This document shows positions 1-6,414 of a stretch of 33,955 nt of DNA, piece after piece (the stretch's first letter is position 1; each line of letters opens with the position of its first letter). A model generated the notes under the pieces. It was not told the origin of the DNA. It did no database searches and saw nothing but the letters and a program-made list of their open reading frames with translations. Source of the DNA: Paraburkholderia lycopersici (GTDB lineage: Bacteria; Pseudomonadota; Gammaproteobacteria; Burkholderiales; Burkholderiaceae). A program made the position numbers and the translations under genes. The DNA is taken from NCBI RefSeq assembly GCF_900096975.1, contig NZ_FMYQ01000047.1, positions 1 through 33,955 of the forward strand, given 5' to 3'.

Positions 1-1288
1 CGACCTCGGCGCACGCAACGCGGCGAACTTCGTCGGCCTCGCCTGGCGCGATGGCAAGCTCGCCGTCAACGAAGGCCCCGACTGCTATTTCACCGACGCC
101 GAGAAGCAATGCCCGTATCACAACCTGACGTTCCCGACCGGCTCGCGCCATGATGCGCGCCGTGTCGTACTCGAATATCAGAAAACGTTCAAGCAGAACG
201 CCGCGACGATCGCGCTCGTGTGGGCGCTCGGCGGACACCTGAAAGCGCTGCTCGGTTTCTGGCCGCACATGACCCTGCAAGCCGACAAGGGCGCCGGCAA
301 GTCGACACTGATCAAGCGGCTCGAACGCTCGATTGCCTTCACGATGTTTTCAGGCCAGTCGCTGCAAACCGAATTCCGGCTTGTCACGAGCATCAGCCAC
401 ACATCGCACCCGGTCGGCTGGGAAGAACTGAGCGCACGCCGGCAAGACGTGATCGACAAGGCGGTCGGCTTGCTGCAGGAAAACTACCAGTACACGGTGA
501 GCCGGCGCGGCGCCGACATGACGGAATATCTGTTGAGCGCGCCTGTGCTTCTGGCCGGCGAAGACGTGCCGGTTCGCTCGCTGCTCGGCAAGCTCGTGCG
601 CACGAATCTCACCGGCAAGAAAGGCCCGATGATGCCCGATGACCTGCCGCGCTTTCCGGTTCGTGACTGGATCGACTTTCTCGCCGGCCTCGACAAGCGC
701 GACGTGCTCGCCAAATACGCCGATCTGCGCGCGCGCTGCCTCGAAAAAAGCCGCGCCGGCGGCGACGACGACGGTGCGAAGCGCATGGCGGCGAACTATG
801 CGGCCGTCATGCTCGCCTGGCGATACCTGTGCGAATTCGCTGATCTGGACACCGGCGAAGGCAACTTTCCCGCCGACCTCGTCGCCGAGATGAACTCGCA
901 CATTTCCGAGACCAGCTCGGACCGCTCGCCCTGGGTCTGGATCATGGAAACGGCGCTCTCGGAAATCGACAACGGCAATTTCAAGCACCCGTACAGGTTC
1001 GAGACGATCGGCGACGAAGACTGTCTGCTGCTGCAACCCGGTCACATCATGGATCACCTGTCGACGTCGACCTCGTTGCGTGAGAAGTGGAACGGCCTGC
1101 CGGTCAAGACGGCGACCGTGTTCAAGCGCCAGCTCGCGGCGGCCGGCGTGATGCGCGGCGGCGACAAGGAAATCGAGCGCACCATTTTCTCGAAGCGCAT
1201 CCGTCACCTCGCCGCGCTGTCGCTGCCGGCGCTCAACGAATTCGGCCTCAACGTCGGTTTCCGTATCGACCACGTGCGCGAAAACTGA
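1..1288 (+). CDS. Primase-helicase, C-terminal part (gene continues from 32362 across the circle junction)
   Basis: This is the helicase half of the replication protein that begins at 32362. The frame is open from base 2 and the first 95 bases equal the last 95 of the window, so joining the ends gives one 928-residue protein (this part is about residues 501-928). A Walker A-like P-loop, ADKGAGKST, sits near residues 594-602 (bases 281-307), with the first glycine of the classical motif replaced by alanine. A hydrophobic stretch ending in acid residues (PVLLAGED, near base 540) could be the Walker B strand. This is the layout of phage replication proteins that prime and unwind at their own origin, such as P4 alpha, although I see no close similarity to alpha. 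It stops with TGA at 1286-1288, fifteen bases before the next gene, so the two are probably co-transcribed. Helicase role is well supported; subfamily is not. Confidence 0.85.
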   Translation, partial: DLGARNAANFVGLAWRDGKLAVNEGPDCYFTDAEKQCPYHNLTFPTGSRHDARRVVLEYQKTFKQNAATIALVWALGGHLKALLGFWPHMTLQADKGAGKSTLIKRLERSIAFTMFSGQSLQTEFRLVTSISHTSHPVGWEELSARRQDVIDKAVGLLQENYQYTVSRRGADMTEYLLSAPVLLAGEDVPVRSLLGKLVRTNLTGKKGPMMPDDLPRFPVRDWIDFLAGLDKRDVLAKYADLRARCLEKSRAGGDDDGAKRMAANYAAVMLAWRYLCEFADLDTGEGNFPADLVAEMNSHISETSSDRSPWVWIMETALSEIDNGNFKHPYRFETIGDEDCLLLQPGHIMDHLSTSTSLREKWNGLPVKTATVFKRQLAAAGVMRGGDKEIERTIFSKRIRHLAALSLPALNEFGLNVGFRIDHVREN

Positions 1289-1302
1289 CCGGAGACGATG
1301 CA

Positions 1303-1548
1303 ATGCAAAGCCTGACCCAACTGGCCGGCACCCTGCCCCGCGATCACACCTTTCGCGAATTCGTCTCGACCTTCACGCCGCATATCGACTTTGTGACGGA
1401 GGAACAAGCGGCGGAATTCATCCGGCTCGTGTGCGAAGTCGATTCGCGAAGCGAGCTGGCGACCAATCAGGAAGCCGCATGGCGTTTTCACGAGTACTTG
1501 CGCAAGCCGTATATCGCCTGGCGCAAGGAGTGCGCACGAAAGCACTGA
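1303..1548 (+). CDS. Small hypothetical protein downstream of primase-helicase
   Basis: An 81-residue protein starting MQSLTQLAG and ending in a basic tail (KECARKH). I chose the ATG at 1303 because GGAG at 1291-1294 lies eight bases upstream; an ATG at 1298 is in another frame. It follows the primase-helicase stop by fourteen bases and looks co-transcribed with it. The sequence is mostly charged and helical, without membrane segment, cysteine pair or recognisable motif. I do not recognise the family. The position suggests an accessory replication or early function, but that is only context. Confidence 0.7.
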   Translation: MQSLTQLAGTLPRDHTFREFVSTFTPHIDFVTEEQAAEFIRLVCEVDSRSELATNQEAAWRFHEYLRKPYIAWRKECARKH

Positions 1549-1573
1549 AATTGGCCCGCTGACGGACCGCGAG

Positions 1574-1636
1574 ACGGCCGCCGGCGGCCTTACCCTAGAC
1601 CAACACCCGCCGGCCGCCTGTGCGGCCCGCCTGCAA
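1574..1636. repeat. Degenerate third copy of a two-hairpin element
   Basis: This stretch contains the palindrome GGCCGCCGGCGGCC, a TTACCCT core and a second hairpin GGCCGCCTGTGCGGCC. These are the same parts, in the same order, as the bidirectional terminator modules at 1857-1942 and 2179-2261, but without the A and T tracts. It separates the 81- and 67-residue genes. It may be a decayed terminator or an RNA-structure element; function is not shown. Confidence 0.5.
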
Positions 1637-1653
1637 GCTACGAAAGGAAGACC

Positions 1654-1857
1654 ATGCAGACCACGAAAGCACGCGCGCGCAAGATCACTGAAACGGTATG
1701 GATGATCACGCACGCACACACGCCGGTCACGGCGTTCGGACCGATGCCGCACGACGTGGCTGAAGTACTGATCAAGCGCGCCGTGCTCGACGCACAACTC
1801 GGCATCCCTCAATTCGGCATGATTCCGCAAGCAATGATCAAGCGCGCCGCACCATGA
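1654..1857 (+). CDS. Small hypothetical protein
   Basis: A 67-residue basic protein starting MQTTKARARK. A good ribosome binding site (GAAAGGAAG) precedes the ATG by a few bases, which is the main reason to accept it. The sequence has a lysine/arginine-rich N-terminus, then an amphipathic stretch containing AEVLIKRAV and a nearly repeated IKRA at the C-terminus. I do not recognise a family. Its TGA at 1855-1857 runs directly into the A tract of a terminator module, so it is the last rightward gene of the primase-helicase transcript. Confidence 0.6.
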   Translation: MQTTKARARKITETVWMITHAHTPVTAFGPMPHDVAEVLIKRAVLDAQLGIPQFGMIPQAMIKRAAP

Positions 1858-1942
1858 AAAAGGCCGCCAGGCGATCAACGCCGGCGGCCCTATCGAATCC
1901 CCCCTGCCTTACCCTTTGGCCGCCTCGTGCGGCCGTTTTTTT
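1857..1942. terminator. Bidirectional terminator module, copy A
   Basis: Two hairpins stand back to back between convergent operons. The left one (1862-1889, arms GGCCGCC-GGCG and CGCC-GGCGGCC, loop ATCAA) is preceded by AAAAA at 1857-1861, so on the minus strand it is a hairpin followed by T5 and ends the leftward par operon. The right one (GGCCGC 1918-1923, loop CTCGT, GCGGCC 1929-1934) is followed by T7 at 1936-1942 and ends the rightward primase-helicase transcript. A near copy lies at 2179-2261. Confidence 0.85.
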
Positions 1943-1961
1943 GCCGTGACACGGCCGGTTC

Positions 1962-2135
1962 TCAGCAAATCCTCGATTCCAGGTCAAAAGCCTTTTTCCA
2001 TTCCTCGGCCTCTTTAGTCCAGCTTGGATATGGACATTTCGCCGGTCTGCTGTCGAAATATTCCGCACGCGCTGCCTCTTGTGCGTTCTCTCGGACTTCG
2101 CGCAAGCGCTGCGCGTCGATGCCTTCTACACTCAT
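1962..2135 (-). CDS. Small RMF/CrpP-like protein
   Basis: A 57-residue protein starting MSVEGIDAQR. The centre carries AKCPYPSW and a downstream EWKKAF. This resembles the pattern of ribosome modulation factor and the plasmid/phage CrpP-like proteins: a helix with A-x-G-type spacing, a CPY or NPY turn, then a W-x-x-G/A-F helix. I chose the start at 2135 because GAGGGG lies eight bases upstream; a longer frame from 2225 would run through a terminator hairpin. It is the last gene of the leftward par operon. Binding to ribosomes is a family-based guess; similarity is weak at this length. Confidence 0.6.
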   Translation of the reverse strand: MSVEGIDAQRLREVRENAQEAARAEYFDSRPAKCPYPSWTKEAEEWKKAFDLESRIC

Positions 2136-2178
2136 TACATTCACCCCTCGTTTTCGCGATTCTGCGGATTCTCTCACC

Positions 2179-2261
2179 AAAAAGGCCGCTGACGCTCTCG
2201 CGCCGGCGGCCTGATGAATGCCCATGCCTTACCTTTTGGCCAGCTCGTGCGGCCTTTTTTT
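2179..2261. terminator. Bidirectional terminator module, copy B
   Basis: This is a near repeat of the 1857-1942 module. The left hairpin (GGCCGC at 2184-2189 with GCGGCC-type partner ending at 2211) has AAAAA at 2179-2183 and would act on leftward transcripts. The right hairpin (2238-2254, GGCC-a-GC, loop TCGT, GC-GGCC) is followed by T7 at 2255-2261. Both copies share the connecting TGCCTTACC-TTTGGCC segment. This copy lies inside the leftward operon, between the 100- and 57-residue genes, so it may lower rather than stop expression of the last gene. Confidence 0.75.
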
Positions 2262-2264
2262 GGC

Positions 2265-2567
2265 CTAGCCTTTCGTAATCAGCTCCGGCCGCCACGCCCG
2301 CACGACTGCCTCGAATTGCGGCCCGTAGCCGAGCGTATCGGGATAGCTACCCGCGAACGTCGCCAAGCGAAACACCGTACAGATATCTTCGGCGATCGCC
2401 GTGTCGACCGCCCAACCGTTCGTAATGTCGTAACTGCCGCACGAACCCGAATTCCACCACGCGAGCAAGAAGTCGGCGACGCGTCGGCTTTGCCCCGTGT
2501 CACCTTGCGCGATTTCCAACAGTCTTTCCAACGCTTCGCGCTGCATTTCGCTGATCTTTACGCTCAT
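2265..2567 (-). CDS. DUF7673-like plasmid accessory protein
   Basis: A 100-residue protein starting MSVKISEMQRE. The core, with LLEIAQGDTGQSRRVADFLL, AWWNSG and WAVDTAIAEDI, matches my recollection of a small conserved family (DUF7673) that recurs on proteobacterial plasmids and integrative elements; its function is unknown. A strong ribosome binding site (AAAGGGGTAAGG) lies just before the ATG. It sits between the exported 49-residue protein and terminator module B in the par operon. No membrane segment or catalytic motif is evident. Family name is from memory; the gene itself is well supported. Confidence 0.75.
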   Translation of the reverse strand: MSVKISEMQREALERLLEIAQGDTGQSRRVADFLLAWWNSGSCGSYDITNGWAVDTAIAEDICTVFRLATFAGSYPDTLGYGPQFEAVVRAWRPELITKG

Positions 2568-2588
2568 CCCTTACCCCTTTGGTTACGG

Positions 2589-2738
2589 TTATCGTTCAAG
2601 CCAACCAATCGACTCGACGCAAATTTTTTCGTCGTCTAGCTGACACGTATCGCTCGCGTCGGCGATCGCGGGCCATGCTAACGCGAACGCGATTTCGAGC
2701 ACCGCGGCGATCGCCACAACAGCCGCGGCGAGTCTCAT
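2589..2738 (-). CDS. Small exported or membrane-anchored protein
   Basis: A 49-residue protein. The ATG at 2738 overlaps the stop of the upstream ribbon-helix-helix gene (ATGA), with AGAGGG as ribosome binding site. Residues 1 to about 25 (MRLAAAVVAIAAVLEIAFAL and on) form a hydrophobic signal or anchor segment. The short mature part is acidic and contains two cysteines (TCQLDDEKIC), which could form a disulfide outside the cytoplasm. I do not recognise it. Its coupling to the partition genes suggests plasmid-prophage expression, possibly a surface or superinfection function, which is speculation. Confidence 0.65.
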   Translation of the reverse strand: MRLAAAVVAIAAVLEIAFALAWPAIADASDTCQLDDEKICVESIGWLER

Positions 2739-3046
2739 GCGCCCTCTTTGCTCTTGAGCCAGTCTGCGCATGCGTCGGCGATCGCGGCCGCTCGACTCAG
2801 ACCGCGCGCGGCGGCCGCCTCATCCATGCGTGCAAGGATACCCGCGTCAATTGTCAAGCTGATCGGATGCTTTCGCGTGCTCGCTGAAACGACGCGCACC
2901 GGCTTGGTCGTCGTCGGAGCTGCGACGGGAGCCGGCGCGGCGAGCGCGGCGGCTCCCTGCCCTTTCGCGTCGGGCGCGCTATTGATGAATTTCTCTATCG
3001 CCGCTGGATCGGCCTTTGTCGGCGTCGGCCGCTTCGTGATACCCAT
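2735..3046 (-). CDS. ParB/ParG-like ribbon-helix-helix partition partner
   Basis: A 103-residue protein directly downstream of parA. Residues 1-60 are Ala/Pro/Thr-rich and probably disordered; residues about 62-100 (HPISLTIDAGILARMDEAAA onward) fit a ribbon-helix-helix DNA-binding fold with a beta strand followed by two helices. ParA-type loci of this size commonly pair the ATPase with a small RHH protein (ParG-like) that binds the centromere and represses the operon. GAGGTAA precedes the ATG. Candidate binding palindromes (GATATCAA type) lie in the 40-bp gap before this gene and in front of parA. The partition role is inferred from the pairing; CopG-type repressor is the alternative. Confidence 0.75.
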   Translation of the reverse strand: MGITKRPTPTKADPAAIEKFINSAPDAKGQGAAALAAPAPVAAPTTTKPVRVVSASTRKHPISLTIDAGILARMDEAAAARGLSRAAAIADACADWLKSKEGA

Positions 3047-3060
3047 TTTGCTATTACCTC

Positions 3061-3091
3061 GCTATCAACTCGATATCTACTTGATATTAAC
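3061..3091. promoter_or_regulatory. GATATCAA-type sites between parA and its partner
   Basis: The 40-bp gap between parA and the ribbon-helix-helix gene contains TATCAAC (3063-3069), CGATATC (3071-3077) and TTGATATTAAC (3081-3091). These are variants of the perfect palindromes upstream of parA. They could be extra operator or centromere half-sites bound by the RHH protein. Assignment rests on sequence similarity and position only. Confidence 0.5.
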
Positions 3092-3737
3092 TTACAGTCA
3101 ACATGGACGCGAAGAACGCCCCGCGAAGCCGATCGATTTCAGCACACGCACGCTGATCGCGCCGCTTCATTTCCTCGACATGCAAGCCCGCGCCGCTCGC
3201 GTTGGCAAATGCCTTGCGATCGCTCACACGCACATCAAGCAACTCAAGCCCCGGATACTCGGCGACTGCCTCGGCCGCCTCGCGGTTATCCGCGCTTTGA
3301 GGGTCGGCACGATTGACGAACGCGAATGCGCGCAAGTCGGCGACCGCGCGCGACTCGTCGACAATCTGCGCGATATCAGCCAACGCCCACACATCGAATG
3401 AGCGAGGAAGGAAAGGAATGAGCACGGCGTCGCTGACCGTGAGCGCGGCCCGCAATGCGGTCGAATCACGGCCGCCGGCGTCGATCACGACATGATCGTA
3501 ATTGCCGCGCTGCTGCATCACCTGCGCGCGCAGCGTCGCGCCCTCGGCATAAGCGGACGCGGAAATCATCGGCCGGCCGCTTTCGGCTCGCGCGGTGATC
3601 GCGCTAAGGCTTGTTTCCTGCCGATCGCCGTCGATCAACCAGACCCGCGCGCCCTCGATCGCCAACCCTAGCGCGAGCTGCACAGCACACGTCGATTTAC
3701 CGACCCCGCCCTTGCTATTCCCGACCGTAAAAATCAT
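3087..3737 (-). CDS. parA: ParA-family partition ATPase
   Basis: A 216-residue protein of the compact ParA/MinD-type class without an N-terminal DNA-binding domain (type Ib-like). The deviant Walker A motif KGGVGKST is at residues 9-16, DGD follows at 36-38 (Walker A-prime) and a hydrophobic strand VVID at 83-86 (Walker B). These proteins form ATP-dependent gradients on the nucleoid that segregate plasmids bound by a partner protein. The TTA stop complement at 3087-3089 is followed 40 bp later by the RHH partner. GGAG sits before the ATG. A candidate promoter is TTGATA (3783-3788) and TAATAC (3760-3765) on the minus strand with a 17-bp gap, overlapped by a palindrome, implying autoregulation. 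A parA on a P2 backbone indicates plasmid prophage maintenance. Confidence 0.92.
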   Translation of the reverse strand: MIFTVGNSKGGVGKSTCAVQLALGLAIEGARVWLIDGDRQETSLSAITARAESGRPMISASAYAEGATLRAQVMQQRGNYDHVVIDAGGRDSTALRAALTVSDAVLIPFLPRSFDVWALADIAQIVDESRAVADLRAFAFVNRADPQSADNREAAEAVAEYPGLELLDVRVSDRKAFANASGAGLHVEEMKRRDQRACAEIDRLRGAFFASMLTVS

Positions 3738-3777
3738 TTTTCACGCTCCAATAAAGTTTGTATTACCTTCGCATCAT

Positions 3778-3861
3778 GTTGATATCAACTTAACACATAA
3801 ACGATACCAACTAGATACCGATTATATGTTCATCCTAACTTGATATCAACACGATATGAAC
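3778..3861. promoter_or_regulatory. Par operator/centromere candidate with GTTGATATCAAC palindromes
   Basis: An AT-rich island in a GC-rich genome. It holds a perfect 12-bp palindrome GTTGATATCAAC at 3778-3789, a 10-bp palindrome TTGATATCAA at 3840-3849, and degenerate copies GATACCAAC (3803-3811), GATACCGAT (3814-3822) and CGATATGAAC (3852-3861). The first palindrome covers the likely -35 element of parA (TTGATA). The simplest reading is the binding region of the RHH partner, serving as operator and possibly as parS. Confidence 0.7.
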
Positions 3862-4169
3862 GCGATGCGCGGCCGGTGGGGTAGGGCGGCCGTCGACGCG
3901 CGCGCGCACACTCGCCCGCGTCGACGGGGCAAGTGAGAGAAGCGGGGCGGCCGAGCTGCTCGTGATCGCATCGCGCGCGCCAGCTCGCCGACGTGCTCGT
4001 GCTCGACCAGGGCCCGGCGCCGGCCGCGATCGAGCGCGAGACCGGCGGCCGACGAGAAGCCAGCCGGCCAGCCGCTTCCTGCCCTGCCTTTCTCGATATG
4101 GCACCATGCAGCGCAAAAAACGCGGGGATTCCGGCTCATTTTTCCGCTAAGTCATTGATTCTTGTAGAG
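3862..4169. other. Gene-free GC-rich stretch with an 11-bp inverted repeat
   Basis: I see no gene here: frames on both strands give low-complexity Arg/Ala/Pro translations without a convincing ribosome binding site. The notable structure is a perfect 11-bp inverted repeat, CCGTCGACGCG at 3890-3900 and its complement at 3917-3927, with a 16-base spacer. It lies between the par operators and the TCCCCAAC repeat array. Confidence 0.5.
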
Positions 4170-4475
4170 ACACCATCCCCAACAGACGCCCGGTTTTCCC
4201 CAACTTCGCCCGATTTTTCCCCAACGCTGCTTTCTCGCCCCTTACTCTCTCTCTCTAATAAATCATTGAAAAGAAAGAAGAATAAGCATGGAAAGAGGAA
4301 ATGCGCGCATCCCCATAAGCACCCCTGTTTTTCCCCGGATTTTTTGACTGCCTATTTTTTCATCCCCAACTTTCCCCAATTTTTTTAGGCGTTTTGGGGG
4401 ATTGTTGGGGGATTGAGATTCCTTATCTATCAACGACTTACGCACTCAATCCCCGCAATCCCCGAATCCCCGTTG
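4170..4475. repeat. TCCCCAAC repeat array with inverted AATCCCC arms (candidate second origin)
   Basis: TCCCCAAC occurs at 4176, 4197 and 4218, exactly 21 bp apart, with partly conserved flanks (CGCCCG). Further TCCCC-type copies start at 4310, 4332, 4363 and 4373, roughly in helical phase. The array ends in an imperfect inverted repeat: 4397-4417 (GGGGATTG-ttg-GGGGATTGAG) against 4445-4463 (CTCAATCCCC-gc-AATCCCC), enclosing an AT-richer centre. Regular phasing like this is typical of iterons bound by an initiator. These repeats differ from the rep iterons, so a separate protein, for example the primase-helicase, may use them. No gene is credible here. Confidence 0.55.
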
Positions 4476-5236
4476 TGTTCTGCGTGTCCGCTGGCCGCAA
4501 CGCCTAAGTCCTGGCTTTTCGCCGCTATCGAATTCCGCGCGCACTCGCGATGGCATCAAATCGGCCTCTACGCGCATCGAACCGCATCACGCCAGCCGGC
4601 TCGAAATCGCCACGAAACCCGCCCCAGCTCGGCCCACACGTCGCAGGCGTCGGCCGCAAGAAAAAGAGAGACCCAAGAAAGCTGCAGGCGCGGAGGGGTG
4701 ACTGCGAAATTCGGACGCCGGCCTCGCGTAAAACCCCGCCTCGCCGGCCGGTCCCCCGGCCCTCGCCGACCCCTTGCCGACCGCCAAGCGGCCCGCTGAC
4801 GGCCTCGTGCGCGCCCCGGCAAGCCCCGGCGACCCCTGAATGCCCGAGCCGTTACAGGCCCGCTAATCGCGTCGGCCGTTCGGCGTCGACCAGCCCTGCT
4901 CGACCGCCTCGCCGACCTGGTCTTTCCGGCCGTTGCATGCCGGTGAGCTCGTCGCGAGCCGGAAGGGCGGGGCGGCCCCCTATCTGCTTAACCTGTAGGC
5001 GGGCGCGCATCAACGAGCGCATCACCGATGGATCGCACGCGATCCGGCTTGAGCGGTCGGCGTGGCGCGCAGCGACGCGGCGAGCGCGATTTATGCCGGT
5101 CTTAGGGAATGGCGCGGCATCGCCGCGTCAGGCCCTTAGACCATCGACGCGAATGCCTTTGATGCGCGACGCTTTTGAAAGGGTGGCGTGTGCAGCTCGA
5201 CGAGCCATGAGTGATGCGTGAACGGTGATGGATCAC
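4476..5236. other. Long gene-free region, possible cos region
   Basis: The one long frame (4550-5221) gives an Arg/Pro/Ser-rich translation with no domain and no ribosome binding site, so I do not call it. Within the stretch, 4687-4698 (GGCGCGGAGGGG) and 4734-4745 (CCCCGCCTCGCC) form an imperfect 10-of-12 inverted repeat. On the minus strand 4734-4745 reads GGCGAGGCGGGG, identical to the first twelve bases of the P2 cohesive end as I remember it. In P2 the cos site lies left of the portal gene, as here, but the orientation of the exact match is opposite. Confidence 0.35.
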
Positions 5237-5258
5237 GGCCGCGCCAGCGTGCGCGGCC
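5237..5258 (+). terminator. Weak hairpin terminator candidate
   Basis: GGCCGCGC (5237-5244) and GCGCGGCC (5251-5258) form a perfect 8-bp stem with loop CAGCGT. It is followed by TTCGTTCGTC rather than a clean T tract, so termination is uncertain. A second hairpin follows near 5289-5314 (CAAGTG-a-CGCGC with GCGCG-CACTTG). No gene immediately upstream needs this terminator, so both may belong to the cos or origin region. Confidence 0.35.
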
Positions 5259-5428
5259 TTCGTTCGTCTGGATATGTGGTCTGATCGTCAAGTGACGCGC
5301 GGAGCGCGCACTTGTTGGCCCCTCACGGGGCGGAGCGCGTAGCGCGGGGGGGTGGGGTTAAAACCCACGCTGCGATCGCATTTTTCGCGCGCGGTTTCTT
5401 GTATTTCGTTTCTCATCGTTTTTAAGAA

Positions 5429-5461
5429 CCCGCAAACCCAATACCGGCGCGGGTTTGCGGG
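5429..5461. repeat. Perfect 11-bp inverted repeat next to the iterons
   Basis: CCCGCAAACCC (5429-5439) and GGGTTTGCGGG (5451-5461) are exact complements with an 11-base spacer. The repeat ends seven bases before the first iteron. It may block read-through into the origin or be part of it. On the minus strand it is followed by a moderately T-rich stretch. Confidence 0.6.
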
Positions 5462-5467
5462 CGACTA

Positions 5468-5537
5468 TTCGGACATTTCTGCGGTCTATCAGGACACTTT
5501 TTGCGGTTTGTCGGACATTTTTGCGGTGCTATCCACA
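5468..5537. other. Plasmid replication origin: three iterons and a DnaA-box-like site
   Basis: Three direct repeats of the type GGACA-TTTTTGCGGT start at 5471, 5492 and 5513, exactly 21 bp (two helical turns) apart; full units run about 5468-5485, 5488-5507 and 5511-5527. CTATCCACA at 5529-5537 matches eight of nine bases of the DnaA box. This is the classical architecture of iteron plasmids whose Rep_3 initiator is encoded next door at 5650. Two more copies lie inverted downstream of rep at 6415 and 6490. Confidence 0.88.
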
Positions 5538-5576
5538 GGCACGAGCGGCGACTTTCACACCACTGAATCAGGACAC

Positions 5577-5651
5577 TTGACAAACGATGTACGAATAAAC
5601 ACAATCGGTCTTCGTATGATGTTGTCCGAATAACCGCAAGGGTGTCCGAAT
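5577..5651 (+). promoter_or_regulatory. rep promoter with half-iteron operator sites
   Basis: TTGACA (5577-5582), a 17-bp spacer and CACAAT (5600-5605) make a good sigma-70 promoter for rep. Downstream, TGTCCGAAT occurs at 5623-5631 and 5643-5651, twenty bases apart. It is the inverse complement of the iteron edge ATTCGGACA, and the second copy overlaps the rep start codon. Rep binding there would repress its own gene, as is known for iteron plasmids. An additional ATCAGGACACTT at 5567-5578 overlaps the -35. Confidence 0.65.
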
Positions 5652-6408
5652 GAAGAAGCAACGCGCAGCGCTGACGATGGATCTCGACGCGCCGATCGCC
5701 GAAAAGAACGTGAACATGAGCAATGCGCTCACGCGCGCAGCTCATAGCCTGTTGCTGGCCGAGAAAAGGCTTATCTCGGCGTGCATCTCGAAAATCGACT
5801 CACTGCCGGCTGGCGTGCCTCTCGTGCGCGACGGCGCCTGGACGGTCCGACTGTCGGCGGCCGAGTACGCCGAAACGTTCGATGTCGACCTCGACACGGC
5901 CTATACGCAACTGCGTGACGCAAGCGACAAGCTGTTTAACCGATACGTGCGCGCGACGCGCGAGACGCGCAAAGGCCCCGAAGAACATAAATTCCGATGG
6001 GTCGGTGGCGTCAAGTATCACAAGGGTGAGGGATGGGTAGAGCTGCACTGGTGGCACGAAGTTGTGCCGCACCTGTACGGTCTGCGCAAGGAATTCACGT
6101 CTTACAAACTGAAACAGGCCGCTGCGCTTCGATCTGCCTATAGCTGGCGTTTGTTCGAGTGTCTGCAGTCGTGGAAAGATACCGGCCGCTATATCGCGAC
6201 GATCGAAGACTTTCATCGCGCGATGGACGTACCGCAAAGCTGTGTCGTCGACTTCAAAGCCTTGCGTGTGCGCGTGATCGAACCTGCCGTTAAGGAGCTG
6301 ACCGAAAAGAACGGCCTCGAAATCGAATGGGAAGTGCGACGCGCCGGCCGCAAGGTAATCGGCCTCGAATTCAAGTTTCGGCCGAATCCTCAGACCGCTC
6401 TTTTCTGA
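5650..6408 (+). CDS. rep: Rep_3-family plasmid replication initiator
   Basis: A 252-residue protein resembling RepB/RepE-type initiators (Rep_3, two winged-helix domains). Residues about 20-75 (SNALTRAAHSLLLAEKRL onward) match the typical first winged helix, which is followed by AEYAETFDVDLDTAYTQL and LFNRYVR. Such proteins bind iterons as monomers to open the origin and repress their own promoter as dimers. The ATG at 5650 has AAGGG upstream and is overlapped by a half-iteron. Iterons lie on both sides, which ties the gene to the origin. It has no counterpart in P2, whose prophage integrates, so it accounts for plasmid maintenance. Length is slightly short for the family but complete. Confidence 0.9.
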   Translation: MKKQRAALTMDLDAPIAEKNVNMSNALTRAAHSLLLAEKRLISACISKIDSLPAGVPLVRDGAWTVRLSAAEYAETFDVDLDTAYTQLRDASDKLFNRYVRATRETRKGPEEHKFRWVGGVKYHKGEGWVELHWWHEVVPHLYGLRKEFTSYKLKQAAALRSAYSWRLFECLQSWKDTGRYIATIEDFHRAMDVPQSCVVDFKALRVRVIEPAVKELTEKNGLEIEWEVRRAGRKVIGLEFKFRPNPQTALF

Positions 6409-6414
6409 GCCGTC

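Noticed and set aside
350..1303. A 317-residue leftward frame opposite the primase-helicase
   Set aside because: It is antisense to a well-supported gene, and its Arg/His/Val-rich composition is typical of a shadow frame in GC-rich DNA.
1962..2225. Longer start (87 residues) for the RMF-like gene
   Set aside because: The ATG at 2225 has a good ribosome binding site, but the extra part runs through the leftward hairpin-T5 of terminator module B. The start at 2135 has its own well-spaced site and fits the family length. A leader peptide from 2225 cannot be excluded.
4550..5221. A 223-residue rightward frame in the gene-free region
   Set aside because: The translation is Arg/Pro/Ser-rich without a domain, lacks a ribosome binding site, and lies across hairpins and cos-like repeats. 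It is explained by high GC suppressing stop codons.
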